Numbered from the stretch's first letter, positions 1-8,917 are shown. The stretch: DNA of 64,000 nt from JANNSX01 sp041397825 (GCA_041397825.1 JAWKVX010000002.1:682001-746000); one strand, 5' to 3'. Numbers and translations: made by a program. The notes: generated by a model not told the origin, from the sequence alone.

Positions 1-1407
1 GTCCACGCCTTCGACGGTGAGTGGCACCTCGAAGCCGAAGAAGGCATCACGCCGCATCGCTGCATGGCGCAGTGTGCCGTTCAGTGCGGCATTGAGGAGC
101 CCGCGGGTCACGGCGATGGGCATGCGGCGGCCTTCGCCGTAGCGTCCGCCGGTCCAACCGGTATTGACGAGCCAGCAGTCGGACTGGTGCTCGGCGATCT
201 TCTGTTTCAGGAGATTGCCGTAGACGCTCGGATGACGCGGCATGAACGGGGCGCCAAAGCAGGTCGAGAAGGTGGCCGAGGGCTCGGTCACGCCCTTCTC
301 GGTGCCGGCCACTTTGGCCGTGTAGCCCGACAGGAAGTGATACATGGCCTCCGACGGCGACAGGCGCGCGATCGGCGGCAGCACGCCGAAGGCATCAGCC
401 GTCAGCATGATGATGTTCTTCGGATGCCCCGTGACTCCCGGTATCTTGGCGTTGGCGATGAAGCTCACCGGATAGGCGCCGCGGGTATTCTCTGTCCTTG
501 AACCATCGTCGAAGTCCGGGACCCGACTCAGCTCGTCGACAACGACGTTCTCGAGCACGGCACCGAAGCGGTTGACGGCGGCATAGATCTCCGGCTCGGC
601 CTTGGCTGACAGCCGGATGGTCTTGGCGTAGCAGCCGCCTTCGAAATTGTAGACACCGCTCTCGGACCAGCCATGCTCGTCGTCGCCGATGAGGGCGCGC
701 TCAGGGTCCGCCGAAAGCGTCGTCTTGCCGGTGCCCGAAAGGCCGAAGAAGAGGGCCGCGTCGCCGGTCTTGCCCTCGTTCGCCGAGCAGTGCATCGGCA
801 TGATGCCGCGGTCGGGCAGGACATAATTGAGATAGGTGAAGACCGACTTCTTGATCTCGCCGGCATAGGAGGTGCCGCCGATCAGCACGAGACGGCTCTC
901 GAAGTCGACCGCAATGACCGTCTCGGTCCGCGTTCCATGCCGCGATGTGTCGGCGCGAAAGCTCGGCAGGTCGACGATTGTGAGGTCTGGGACGAAGTCG
1001 GCGAGTTCGCCGGCCGGCGGGACGATCAGAAGGTTCTGGATGAACAGGGCATGCCAAGCGTACTCGCAATACACCCTGACTTTCAGCCGCGTTGCAGGCT
1101 CGGCACCGGCATAGAGATCCTGGACATAGAGCTTGCGGCTCTGGCCGAACGACTCGAAGTCCTGCTTCAAGAGGGCAAAGACCGGCGGCGCCATTGGCTT
1201 GGCGTTGTCCCACCAGATGCTCGGCTCGGTCGTGGCATCACGGACGGTGAACTTGTCGGCGGGCGATCGCCCGGTGTGCTGTCCGGTCTCGACCACCAGC
1301 GCGCCGCTCGAGGCGAGGCGTCCCGCACCCTGCTGAATGACGTCCTCATAGAGCTTTGCGGGGCTTCCGTTGCGATTGACGACCGCTTTGTCCAGAGCAG
1401 ATACCAT
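1..1407 (-). CDS. pckA: Phosphoenolpyruvate carboxykinase (ATP), C-terminus cut by window edge
   Basis: Gluconeogenic enzyme converting oxaloacetate to phosphoenolpyruvate with ATP in the cytoplasm. 469 codons are visible, beginning MVSALDKAVV. Roughly the last 65 residues of a normal ~530-residue enzyme lie beyond position 1. The kinase P-loop GLSGTGKTTLSAD is clear (Lys about residue 228), followed by GDDEHGW, and RSPADKF lies near the N-terminus. The last visible residues (FGFEVPLTVEGVD) fit the family. The ATG at 1407 is preceded by AAGG at good spacing. It diverges from chvI, a neighbourhood known in many alphaproteobacteria. Confidence 0.95.
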   Translation of the reverse strand, partial: MVSALDKAVVNRNGSPAKLYEDVIQQGAGRLASSGALVVETGQHTGRSPADKFTVRDATTEPSIWWDNAKPMAPPVFALLKQDFESFGQSRKLYVQDLYAGAEPATRLKVRVYCEYAWHALFIQNLLIVPPAGELADFVPDLTIVDLPSFRADTSRHGTRTETVIAVDFESRLVLIGGTSYAGEIKKSVFTYLNYVLPDRGIMPMHCSANEGKTGDAALFFGLSGTGKTTLSADPERALIGDDEHGWSESGVYNFEGGCYAKTIRLSAKAEPEIYAAVNRFGAVLENVVVDELSRVPDFDDGSRTENTRGAYPVSFIANAKIPGVTGHPKNIIMLTADAFGVLPPIARLSPSEAMYHFLSGYTAKVAGTEKGVTEPSATFSTCFGAPFMPRHPSVYGNLLKQKIAEHQSDCWLVNTGWTGGRYGEGRRMPIAVTRGLLNAALNGTLRHAAMRRDAFFGFEVPLTVEGVD

Positions 1408-1830
1408 GTTGTGCCTTGCTTACGGGGACCCGTCAGAGTGCAGAAATGGCCGAGACAGGCCGAAAATGAGACACGGCGCGCAGCAGCCCTCGAGGCCGGC
1501 TGTCATGACGCAAGAACCAGACCGTGACGTAGCAGAGTAGGCCAGGCCAATCCCAGCGACAAGTTATCCCGGATAGTCCCTTTGGGGTAACTTCCGGAGC
1601 CGCCGGAGCCGGCTCGCAAATTCGGACCGGTTCGACTTGCGCTTGCGGGATCACGGCAATAAAAGGTCAACGGATATCCGAGCAGGCGCTGGCAGCCACA
1701 CAAAATTGCCATGCTCGCCCGTTCAGTTGGCATTCAGCCGTGCAAACGCAGAGTCGGGCCTGCATGGTGACGGCGATTCTCACCATCCCGGTGGGGCCAT
1801 GGCACTAGGGAACCGGTAGGGACTGTGGAT
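1408..1830. other. Divergent pckA/chvI intergenic region (423 bp)
   Basis: No credible gene is seen. It must hold the promoters of pckA (leftward) and chvI (rightward). A 9-bp direct repeat, CCGGAGCCG, occurs twice back to back at 1594-1611. On the minus strand TTACCC, 16 bases, then GATAAC is a weak promoter candidate for pckA. No convincing chvI promoter was found. The short reading frames here lack ribosome sites and recognisable products. Confidence 0.5.
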
Positions 1831-2538
1831 ATGCGCACTAGCTCGAACATTGCCCTCGTCGATGACGACCGCAACATTTTGTCCTCCTTGCGGGTCGCTC
1901 TCGAGGCGGAGGGTTACAAAATCCGGACGTACAATGATGGCGTCTCGGCGCTTGAGGGGCTGACGGAGACGCCGGCCGATCTCGGCATCTTCGACATCAA
2001 GATGCCGCGCATGGATGGCATGGAGCTCCTGCGCAAGATTCGTCAGCAATCCGACATGCCGGTGATCTTTCTCACATCGAAAGATGAGGAGATCGATCAG
2101 CTGTTCGGCCTCAAGATGGGGGCCGACGATTACATCTCCAAACCCTTCTCGCAGCGGCTTCTGGTCGAGCGTGTGAAAGCGATCCTGCGGCGCTCCGGCT
2201 TCAAGGATCCGACAGCGCAGGGCGCAACCGAGGTGGCGATCCTCGAGCGCGGCAAGCTCAAGATGGATCCCGAGCGGCATACCTGTCACTGGGACGGCAA
2301 GAATGTCACGCTGACCGTGACCGAGTTCCTGATCCTGCAGGCGCTGGCCATGCGCCCGGGCGTCGTCAAGAGCCGCGACGCACTGATGGACGCGGCCTAC
2401 GACGATCAGGTTTATGTCGACGATCGCACGATCGACAGCCACATCAAGAGGCTGCGCAAGAAGTTCAAGGAGGTCGACGACGACTTCGACGTGATCGAGA
2501 CGCTTTACGGCGTCGGCTATCGCTTCAAGGAAGCGTGA
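1831..2538 (+). CDS. chvI: ChvI-type OmpR-family response regulator
   Basis: Cytoplasmic DNA-binding response regulator of the ChvG/ChvI (ExoS/ChvI) two-component system, which controls envelope, acid-stress and exopolysaccharide genes in alphaproteobacteria. The receiver domain has acidic residues DDD at 11-13 and phospho-acceptor Asp55 in FDIKMPRMDG. The C-terminal half is an OmpR winged helix ending in VIETLYGVGYRFKEA. A GTG at 1825 is also in frame, but the ATG at 1831 sits at better spacing from TAGGGA (1817-1822). It heads the chvG-hprK-EIIA-HPr operon. The call rests on homology pattern plus gene order. Confidence 0.93.
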   Translation: MRTSSNIALVDDDRNILSSLRVALEAEGYKIRTYNDGVSALEGLTETPADLGIFDIKMPRMDGMELLRKIRQQSDMPVIFLTSKDEEIDQLFGLKMGADDYISKPFSQRLLVERVKAILRRSGFKDPTAQGATEVAILERGKLKMDPERHTCHWDGKNVTLTVTEFLILQALAMRPGVVKSRDALMDAAYDDQVYVDDRTIDSHIKRLRKKFKEVDDDFDVIETLYGVGYRFKEA

Positions 2539-2562
2539 GCTTAGCGGCCGGCATCCCTCGAG

Positions 2563-4344
2563 GTGCCGGCTCGCCTCGGGGGCCCGATGGCGCTGAAGGC
2601 CGAGCAGAGCGGGTGGCGTTGGAACCCCGTTGATCTGGCCCGCGGGCTGGTAGACTTCCTGTCGAAATATGTCGACCGGATCTTCATGACGCGGGGCTTC
2701 GCCAGCGTCACGCGGCGGATCATCCTGTTCAACCTGATGGGATTGATCCTGCTGGTGGGAGGCATTCTCTCGGCCTCGCGCTACCAGGAGTGGCTGATCG
2801 ACGCGCGCATCAAGAGCGTCGAGGCGCAGGGCGATATCGTCGCCGAGTTCGTCGCCGCGGCCGCGACCGGCGAGAAGGACAGGATCTTGTTCGATCCGGG
2901 CCAGCCGGCCGACGAGGACGTCGCCGCCGTGAACTCGCTCAGTCTCGAGATCGACGCGCGGCCCATTTCGGCGGTCGTTCTGAGGACGGTGCGCAAGACG
3001 GGTACGCGCATCCGCATCTATACCGCCGATGGCACGCAGGTGCTCGATTCGGACGAGCTGCTTCGCCCCGACGGCAAGCCGGTAGCCGTCGACGAGCCCG
3101 ATGCCTGGAAATCCCTGCTCATGAGCATCAGCTCGTGGTTCGTCAGCGACAGCGTCGGTCCCTATGTCGAGGCCGGCGTCACCAACGGCATGGCTTATGA
3201 GGAAGTGAATGCCGCGCTCTCGGGCCAGGCCGCATCCGCCGTCCGGCTGACCGCCAACAAGCGCCACGTCATCGCCGTCGGCGTGCCGGTCATCCGGGAA
3301 AAACGTGTGCTCGGCGTCGCCTTTCTCACGACCAAGGGCGGCGAGATCGACGAGCTCATCCTCAAGGAGCGCCTATCGATCCTGCGTGTAGCGCTGATCT
3401 GCTTCTTCGTGATCGTCGGCATCTCGCTGGTGCTGGCGGCCTCGATCGCCACGCCGCTCCGCAGCATCGCCAATGCCGCCGAGCGCATTCAGCGCAACCT
3501 CTCGCTGCGCAACGAGCTTCCCGAGTTTCCGCAGCGCGTGGACGAGATCGGCAAGCTGTCGAAGACGCTGCGGGCGATGCATGACGCGCTCTACAAGCGG
3601 ATCGAGCGCAGCGAGCGATTTGCCGCCGATGTCGCCCACGAGCTGAAGAACCCGCTGACCTCGGTCAGGAGCGCTGCGGAGACGTTGCCGCTCGTGCGAA
3701 CCGAGAAGGATCGGCAGAGCCTGATCGAGACCATCCAGAGCGACGTCACGCGCCTCACGCGCCTCATCGACGACATCTCGAAAGCGACGCGCGTCGAGGC
3801 CGAGATGGCGCTGGCCGAAGCCAAGCCGGTCGATCTCGCCGACCTTTTGAAAGCCGTCGCGGACGTGGCCAACAACAAAGTCTCTGAGAGCGGGAAATCC
3901 GTCGTCGTCGATTTCGGGCCTGGCGAGGCGGACGGTCGGGCCTTCTTCGTCGTCGGCCATGATCTGCGCCTCGGACAGGTCTTCCACAATCTGATCGACA
4001 ATGCGTTGTCCTTCTCGCCGCCGACAGGCAAGGTGACGATCAGGGCGCGCCGATCGGATGCGGCCATAACCGTCGAGGTGGAGGACGAGGGGTCCGGCAT
4101 TCCGCCGAACAACCTCGAGCGCATCTTCGAGCGGTTCTATACGGACCGACCGGGCGTCGACAATTTCGGCAAGAATTCGGGTCTCGGACTGTCCATATCG
4201 AAGGAGATCGTTCTGGCGCATCAGGGGCAGATCTGGGCTGAGAACCGCACGCTCGACGGCAACGTGGCTGGCGCCCGCTTCTCCGTCCGTCTGCCAGCCC
4301 TTGTCGCCAATGTCGGTCCGCGTCCGAGGTTCCGGCGTGCCTGA
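2563..4344 (+). CDS. chvG: ChvG-type membrane sensor histidine kinase
   Basis: Inner-membrane sensor that phosphorylates ChvI. A first membrane segment (about residues 53-72) and a second (about 268-290) flank a periplasmic sensor domain. HAMP follows, then the H-box VAHELKNPLTSVRSA with His359, the N-box NLIDNALSF and the G boxes DEGSGIPPNN and GLGLSISK. At 593 residues it has the family's usual length. The start is uncertain: GTG 2563 gives that length, ATG 2587 follows a GGGGG run. Its 3' end overlaps hprK. In this family the periplasmic repressor ExoR often acts on ChvG; ExoR is not in the window. Confidence 0.92.
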   Translation: MPARLGGPMALKAEQSGWRWNPVDLARGLVDFLSKYVDRIFMTRGFASVTRRIILFNLMGLILLVGGILSASRYQEWLIDARIKSVEAQGDIVAEFVAAAATGEKDRILFDPGQPADEDVAAVNSLSLEIDARPISAVVLRTVRKTGTRIRIYTADGTQVLDSDELLRPDGKPVAVDEPDAWKSLLMSISSWFVSDSVGPYVEAGVTNGMAYEEVNAALSGQAASAVRLTANKRHVIAVGVPVIREKRVLGVAFLTTKGGEIDELILKERLSILRVALICFFVIVGISLVLAASIATPLRSIANAAERIQRNLSLRNELPEFPQRVDEIGKLSKTLRAMHDALYKRIERSERFAADVAHELKNPLTSVRSAAETLPLVRTEKDRQSLIETIQSDVTRLTRLIDDISKATRVEAEMALAEAKPVDLADLLKAVADVANNKVSESGKSVVVDFGPGEADGRAFFVVGHDLRLGQVFHNLIDNALSFSPPTGKVTIRARRSDAAITVEVEDEGSGIPPNNLERIFERFYTDRPGVDNFGKNSGLGLSISKEIVLAHQGQIWAENRTLDGNVAGARFSVRLPALVANVGPRPRFRRA

Positions 4345-4834
4345 GCGCGTGCACGGCACGGCGGTCGGTATCGCCGGTCGTGCCGTGCTGTTACGAGGCC
4401 CGTCGGGCGCCGGCAAGTCCGACCTGGCGTTGCGGCTGATCGGGGCAGGTAGCGGCACACCCTGGACTGAGCAGCCCGTGCGTCTCGTGGCGGACGATCA
4501 GGTCCTGATCACTGTCGAGGCGGGGCTTCTCATCGCCTCATCGCCCGAACCGATCCAGGGCTTGCTCGAGATCCGCGGCGTTGGCGTCGTCGAGGTGCCG
4601 AGCGTCGACCGCGCGACCCTGGCTCTGGTCGTCGACCTGGTGGATCGGAGGGCGGTCCCGCGGCTACCGGAGCCCGATGCGACCATATTGTTCGGCGTCA
4701 GGCTGCCCCGCCTGTCGCTCGACGCTTTCTCGGCAAGCACCCATCTCAAGGTGCTGGCGGCGCTGGCACATCACTTGAACGAGCCTGGCAAGCAGGCAAC
4801 GGCGCCGAAACCGCTTGCGTCGCACCGCGACTAG
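4337..4834 (+). CDS. hprK: HPr kinase/phosphorylase, short alphaproteobacterial form
   Basis: Phosphorylates HPr on the regulatory serine, linking PTS state to gene control. The protein (165 aa) is only the catalytic C-terminal domain, as is usual in alphaproteobacteria. Walker A is GPSGAGKSD (Lys27) and the HPrK signature region reads EIRGVGVVEV. GTG 4337 is chosen because CGAGG (4325-4329) lies seven bases upstream and the start overlaps the chvG stop by eight bases. TTG 4301 and ATG 4310 in the same frame are less likely. Both PTS targets follow directly. Confidence 0.88.
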   Translation: MPERVHGTAVGIAGRAVLLRGPSGAGKSDLALRLIGAGSGTPWTEQPVRLVADDQVLITVEAGLLIASSPEPIQGLLEIRGVGVVEVPSVDRATLALVVDLVDRRAVPRLPEPDATILFGVRLPRLSLDAFSASTHLKVLAALAHHLNEPGKQATAPKPLASHRD

Positions 4835-4914
4835 CGCCAATCATAGGCGACACCTCAAAGGGTCGCCCAGGGCCCGGGGCCTGCGATAGGCGCGCGGTTG
4901 CGCTCTAGCGAAGA

Positions 4915-5337
4915 ATGGACCAGCCAAGCCTCATGATCGGTCTTGTCATCGTCACGCATGGCGGTCTCGCGAACGAATTCCGCGCGGCGCTCGAGCATGT
5001 CGTCGGTCCCCAGTCGCAACTCCAGGCTATCGCCATCGGCCCCGAGGACGACATGCAGCGCCGGCGCGAGGAGATTCTGGCGGCGGTCCGCAACGTCGAC
5101 AGCGGCGGCGGCGTCATCCTGCTGACGGACATGTTCGGCGGTACACCGTCCAATCTGGCGATTTCGGTCATGGACGACGCGCATGTCGAAGTCATCGCCG
5201 GCATCAATCTGCCCATGCTGATCAAGCTTGCCAGCGTCCGCGCCGATCTCAGTCTCGAGGACGCCATCGACCAGGCCAAGGAGGCGGGACGGAAATACAT
5301 CTCGGTCGCCAGCCAGGTGTTGACGGGCCACCAGTAG
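4915..5337 (+). CDS. Mannose-family PTS EIIA protein
   Basis: Phosphocarrier of the EIIA(Man) type, used in alphaproteobacteria in a regulatory PTS with no sugar permease. The active histidine is in VTHGG (His15 from the ATG at 4915). LLTDMFGGTPSN is the conserved EIIA(Man) motif. A second ATG at 4933 (MIGLVIVTHG) matches the usual family start, so the first six residues may not be translated. A small inverted repeat (GGCGAC 4846-4851 / GTCGCC 4862-4867) lies in the 80-bp gap after hprK. No EIIB, EIIC or EI gene is in the window. Confidence 0.9.
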   Translation: MDQPSLMIGLVIVTHGGLANEFRAALEHVVGPQSQLQAIAIGPEDDMQRRREEILAAVRNVDSGGGVILLTDMFGGTPSNLAISVMDDAHVEVIAGINLPMLIKLASVRADLSLEDAIDQAKEAGRKYISVASQVLTGHQ

Positions 5338-5356
5338 TCTCCCCGGAGCCGCGAGC

Positions 5357-5638
5357 ATGACGAGCCCCACCGCCCGCGCCGAGGTCGTGATCTGCAATCA
5401 GAAGGGCCTGCATGCGCGCGCGTCGGCGAAATTCGTGCGCTGCGTCGGCGACTTCGAGGCCGAGGTGACGGTATTCCGCGACGACCAATCGGTGGGTGGC
5501 GAGAGCATCATGGGCTTGATGATGCTGGCGGCGGGACCTGGCACGATGATCGTGATCGAGGCGAGCGGCCCGGAAGCGAAGGCCGCCGTGGAAGCCTTGA
5601 AGGCACTGGTCGAAAGCGGGTTCGGGGAAGAGTGCTGA
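5357..5638 (+). CDS. ptsH: HPr phosphocarrier protein
   Basis: Small (93 aa) cytoplasmic PTS phosphocarrier. His19 in KGLHARAS is the EI-dependent phosphorylation site. Ser50 in GGESIMGLMMLAA is the equivalent of the Ser46 regulatory site of Bacillus HPr, the expected target of the HprK encoded two genes upstream. It closes the chvI operon, starting 20 bases after the EIIA stop with GGAG upstream. A strong hairpin follows. Confidence 0.95.
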   Translation: MTSPTARAEVVICNQKGLHARASAKFVRCVGDFEAEVTVFRDDQSVGGESIMGLMMLAAGPGTMIVIEASGPEAKAAVEALKALVESGFGEEC

Positions 5639-5653
5639 CCGTCGTGGGATTTT

Positions 5654-5694
5654 CGCCGGGGCGTGGAGGCGAGCAACTCCTCCACCCCCCGGCG
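5654..5694. terminator. Hairpin between convergent ptsH and TadG-like gene A
   Basis: A 16-base arm at 5654-5669 pairs with 5679-5694 with a single mismatch around a nine-base loop. It lies between the ptsH stop and the converging stop of the next gene, so it may serve both strands. There is no long U tract on either side, so efficiency is uncertain. Confidence 0.6.
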
Positions 5695-5705
5695 AGCGGC
5701 CTCCC

Positions 5706-7055
5706 CTACCGCGTCAATTTGAGATCCGCCAGCCGGAAGGCGATGTCCCGGAAGGCCTGGCGGAGCTCGGATCCATCATCGGCGAGGAAGGCGTAGCTGT
5801 CGCCCGACGCGCAGGCGCTCATCGTCTCGATGGCGTTCGCATCGGTCAGCTGGAAACCGATGGTGTAGACGGTGACGCCCGCCGCCTTCATCGCCTCGCA
5901 CATCTCGCGGGCCTGATCGTCGGACGCGCCGTTGTCGGGCGAGCCGCCGACGGTCCGGGTCTGCACGCCCTGCCGGTAGTCGGTGTTGTACTCGCCGTCG
6001 GTCATCAGCACGGCGACCTTCGTGACGTCGCCGCCATAGGGAGCAGGCTCGCTGCCCATCGGCCAGATGTCGGCCCATTCCGGGGAGATCGCGTACCAGG
6101 CCCAGGCCGTGCCGATCTGGCCGGCGGTCCAGCCGCTGGCTGCGAGGCCGTCGATCTTGGTCTCGATCGCCTCCTTGTCGTTGCTGAGCGGCAGCACCGC
6201 GCTCGACGGCAGGCAGCTGCCGCTCGAGGTGTAGACCGGTCCGACATAGCGGCCCGTGGCCGGAGCGGCGTCGGTGAAGGCCTCGGCGCCGAGACGCTCG
6301 GAGACGCATGCCGTCAAGGCGTAGCTGCGCAGCCGACCGTCGGAGCCACGCACGGACCTGGTCGCAGGCGGGGATCCGATAACTCTCGCAAGCACATCAT
6401 TCCCTGGACGGACCGTTTCCGAGAACGGCACGACGGCGATGCGGGTGTGATCCGCGCTCTCGGAGCCGGGCAGCAGGGATTGGACGAGATCCTTCGCCGC
6501 GAGCTTCAGGTCGGCGATCTTCTGGCCGCCCATCGAGCCGGTGATGTCGAGCATCATCGCGACCTCGAGATTGCGGCCGGAGCTGCCCTGGGCGATGTCT
6601 GCGGCGGTCGAGACTGCGATCTCGATCGACCTGGTGCCGATGATCGAAAGGAACGCCGTGTCGACGGTGGCGATGGCTGCGGCATGAACCGCCGAGCTCG
6701 ACTCGTCGACCTCGAGACGGGTGATCTCGGCATCGACGCCTGCCGGCAGCGTCCGGGCGAAGTAGTTCCGGACATAGGCGTCGGCGCCCGCCACGTCGCC
6801 GGTCGTCTGTAGCTCGCGGCCAGCGGCAAGCGCCGCGGCATCGAGTGTCAGCTGCAACTCCGTCTTGACCTTGATCGCCTTGCCGAGATCGACGGCCATG
6901 CCGATCGCGGCCGTCACCGGGATGATCATGGCGGCGAAGATCATGCCGACCGTGCCCTGCCGGTCATGGGCGAGACGCGACAGGAAGGACGAGCCGAGTG
7001 CCTCACCGCGAATGATGGCGGATGTGCGCAATGCCTGGAAAGCGGTCTGCAACAT
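5706..7055 (-). CDS. TadG-like pilus-assembly protein with vWA domain (paralog A)
   Basis: Membrane-anchored protein of the TadE/TadG pilus-assembly type. Residues about 31-60 (RQGTVGMIFAAM...) form the conserved hydrophobic anchor. LQLTLDAAALAAGRE follows, and a von Willebrand A domain begins near residue 165 with the MIDAS-like DITGSMGG (Asp170). A second acidic motif is VLMTDGEYNT. The 449 residues end AFRDIAFRLADLKLTR, much like paralog C. The ATG at 7055 follows GGAGGA; the leader ATTCGAGGAGG is also found before paralog C. No tadA/B/C, cpa or flp gene is nearby, so these are orphan Tad components. Role in pilus tip or surface adhesion is inference. Confidence 0.85.
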   Translation of the reverse strand: MLQTAFQALRTSAIIRGEALGSSFLSRLAHDRQGTVGMIFAAMIIPVTAAIGMAVDLGKAIKVKTELQLTLDAAALAAGRELQTTGDVAGADAYVRNYFARTLPAGVDAEITRLEVDESSSAVHAAAIATVDTAFLSIIGTRSIEIAVSTAADIAQGSSGRNLEVAMMLDITGSMGGQKIADLKLAAKDLVQSLLPGSESADHTRIAVVPFSETVRPGNDVLARVIGSPPATRSVRGSDGRLRSYALTACVSERLGAEAFTDAAPATGRYVGPVYTSSGSCLPSSAVLPLSNDKEAIETKIDGLAASGWTAGQIGTAWAWYAISPEWADIWPMGSEPAPYGGDVTKVAVLMTDGEYNTDYRQGVQTRTVGGSPDNGASDDQAREMCEAMKAAGVTVYTIGFQLTDANAIETMSACASGDSYAFLADDGSELRQAFRDIAFRLADLKLTR

Positions 7056-7133
7056 GGGTTTCCTCCTCGAATGCCTCAGCTTGTGAACGCTTTGGCAATG
7101 AACCTTGCCGGGAGGTAAAATTGATCCAAATGC

Positions 7134-7162
7134 ATTCTCTGGCGAGTCTAACTCGCCGTAAA
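7134..7162 (-). promoter_or_regulatory. Putative promoter of TadG paralog A with palindrome in the spacer
   Basis: Reading leftward: TTTACG (7162-7157) as -35, a 17-base spacer, then GAGAAT (7139-7134) as -10, each matching four of six sigma-70 consensus bases. The spacer is almost exactly a perfect palindrome, GGCGAGT-N3-ACTCGCC (7141-7157). This is a site where a repressor or activator dimer could sit. Inferred from sequence only. Confidence 0.35.
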
Positions 7163-7259
7163 GAAGAATGAGGAGTTACCGCTCAGGTGGAAATTTGAAG
7201 TAAGTTTATTGAAAACCGTAGGCTTCAAAAAAAGGCATACTTTGTAGACATAAAATGCA

Positions 7260-7286
7260 AGAAGGGCGCCACGAGGGCGCCCTTCT
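7260..7286 (-). terminator. Terminator of TadG paralog B
   Basis: Perfect 11-bp stem AGAAGGGCGCC (7260-7270) / GGCGCCCTTCT (7276-7286) with a five-base loop, about 95 bases beyond the stop of paralog B. Reading leftward it is followed by TTGCATTTTATG. Its core GAAGGGCGC recurs in the terminator at 9824-9851. Confidence 0.7.
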
Positions 7287-7381
7287 GTTTTATGGAGCCG
7301 GGGAGTGGAGACCGGCTTCCGGTTGAGACCGCGAGGGGAGTGGGGGCCTTGCGGTCCGGAGGCACGCGCCAGGGAGTGAGG

Positions 7382-8917
7382 CTAGCGCGTGATGCGGAGG
7401 CGCTGGTTACCTGTGCCAGTCGCCGAAGCGATGTTGTTGCCGATGTCCTGGAAGGCCGCGCGGAGACCGTTCTGGCTGGCCAGGCTGTTGGCGACGTCGT
7501 AGTAGTGCTCCTCGAAGAAGTTGTTCGGATCCGAGACGCAGTCCTGCAGCATGCTGCGGGCGCTGTTGCTGGTGAGCTCGATGCCGACCGCGAAGACCTC
7601 GACGCCGTCATCCTTCATGTTCTCGCAGAGCGCGGCCGCCTGGTCCGCCGACAAGCCGTTGCCCTTGCGAGAGGCGCCGCTGCTGTCGTCGCTCACCGAG
7701 TTGAAGTTGGAGTCGTAGTGCCGGTTGAACTCGCCGTCCGTCATCAGGATGAGGGCCTTCAGACGCTCGTCAGGATTGGCCTCGGCGGCCTCACGGTCGC
7801 TCGGCCAGATCTCGTTCCAGGCCTCGGAGATCGTGTACCAGCCCCAGGCCAGGCCGATGTGGCCCGCCGTGCCGCCACCGCCCTCGAGGTCGTCGATGGC
7901 ATCGAGCAGCGTCTGACGGTGATTGGTCAGTGGCACGATCGGGTACTGCGGAGTGCAGTCCACGCTGCCGGAGTCGGTCGTCGTGAAGGCATGGAACGGG
8001 GCCTGCGACGGCGGAGCGTCGTCGTAGGCGTGTCCGCTGGTGTCCATGCGCTCGACCACGCAGTTCCGCCGGTAGGTGGTGACGTCGCGCTGGCGCTCGA
8101 CATCCTGCCACTGCCAATCCCAATTCTTGCACGTTCCATTCCTCTTGTACTCGGTGCAGACCCTGACGCGCTCGCGATCGGTATAGGTCTCCGTCACCGT
8201 CGCCTGGTCGGGAACGCCGGTGACATCCTCGGCGTAGTCGCCGAGGTTGACCATGTTCGAGAAGGGCACGAGGCTGAACCTCACCGAGCGGGGCTGATGC
8301 GTCGGTGGGATTAGGATGTCGACGAGATCCTCGGCCGCCTGCTTGGCGACGGCCATGCGGTCGACGCCACCGGAATTGAGCTCTGGCGTCATCGAGCCGG
8401 TCACGTCGAAGACGATGGCCAGTTCGACGTCCTTGCCGCCCTGGTCGCTGGTCAGCGACTTCGCTTCGACCTTGATCTCCAGCTCGTTCTGGTTGACGAT
8501 TTTCAGGAAGCTCGTGTGCTGGACGCCCGCCGCCGTCATGATGACGTTGCCTTGACCGTCCGCCGTGTTGCTCGTGATCTCGGCCTCGATGCCGGCCTCC
8601 TCCATGGCGGCATTGAAGAATTGTGCGCCAGCCGCCTCGGCTGCTTCGATTTCGCCGGTCGTGTCGAACGTGCGGCCCGCGGCGAGCACCGCGGAATCGA
8701 GAGCAAGCTGCATCACCGTGCGCTTGCGGAAGCCCTGGCCGTAGTCGACGGCCGAACCGACGAGAATGACGATCGGAACGATCATCGCCGCGAATATGAG
8801 CGCGATCTGCCCCTGCTCATCCTTCACGGCTGAGACGAGGCCGAGCTTCGCGCTGGCGGCGGTCGTAGCTTTAAGAGCGCTCTTGTAGAGCATCGAGATG
8901 GGTTTCAGTCCGCGCAT
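7382..8917 (-). CDS. TadG-like pilus-assembly protein with vWA domain (paralog B)
   Basis: 511-residue paralog of genes A and C. An N-terminal anchor (about residues 36-58, EQGQIALIFAAMIVPIVILV) is followed by LALDSAVLAAGRTF and a vWA domain with FDVTGSM (Asp171) and LILMTDGEFNRHYD. The insert between the MIDAS and the second motif is longer than in A, with Cys and Arg-rich stretches. The start at 8917 is chosen because GGAGG stands six bases upstream; an upstream in-frame ATG at 8953 lacks this. The C-terminus ends QRLRITR. It diverges from the LuxR-type gene. Confidence 0.85.
   Translation of the reverse strand: MRGLKPISMLYKSALKATTAASAKLGLVSAVKDEQGQIALIFAAMIVPIVILVGSAVDYGQGFRKRTVMQLALDSAVLAAGRTFDTTGEIEAAEAAGAQFFNAAMEEAGIEAEITSNTADGQGNVIMTAAGVQHTSFLKIVNQNELEIKVEAKSLTSDQGGKDVELAIVFDVTGSMTPELNSGGVDRMAVAKQAAEDLVDILIPPTHQPRSVRFSLVPFSNMVNLGDYAEDVTGVPDQATVTETYTDRERVRVCTEYKRNGTCKNWDWQWQDVERQRDVTTYRRNCVVERMDTSGHAYDDAPPSQAPFHAFTTTDSGSVDCTPQYPIVPLTNHRQTLLDAIDDLEGGGGTAGHIGLAWGWYTISEAWNEIWPSDREAAEANPDERLKALILMTDGEFNRHYDSNFNSVSDDSSGASRKGNGLSADQAAALCENMKDDGVEVFAVGIELTSNSARSMLQDCVSDPNNFFEEHYYDVANSLASQNGLRAAFQDIGNNIASATGTGNQRLRITR

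Larger units (their letters stand above)
7056..7381. other. AT-richer intergenic region between TadG paralogs A and B
   Basis: 326 bp without a gene. It holds the terminator of paralog B (7260-7286) and the leftward promoter region of paralog A, including a palindrome at 7141-7157. Base composition is visibly more AT-rich than the surrounding coding DNA. Confidence 0.7.

Noticed and set aside
1780..3267. 495-residue minus-strand reading frame opposite chvI/chvG
   Set aside because: It is a high-GC antisense shadow of two well-supported genes; composition is low-complexity His/Asp/Arg/Leu-rich and it has no recognisable motif.
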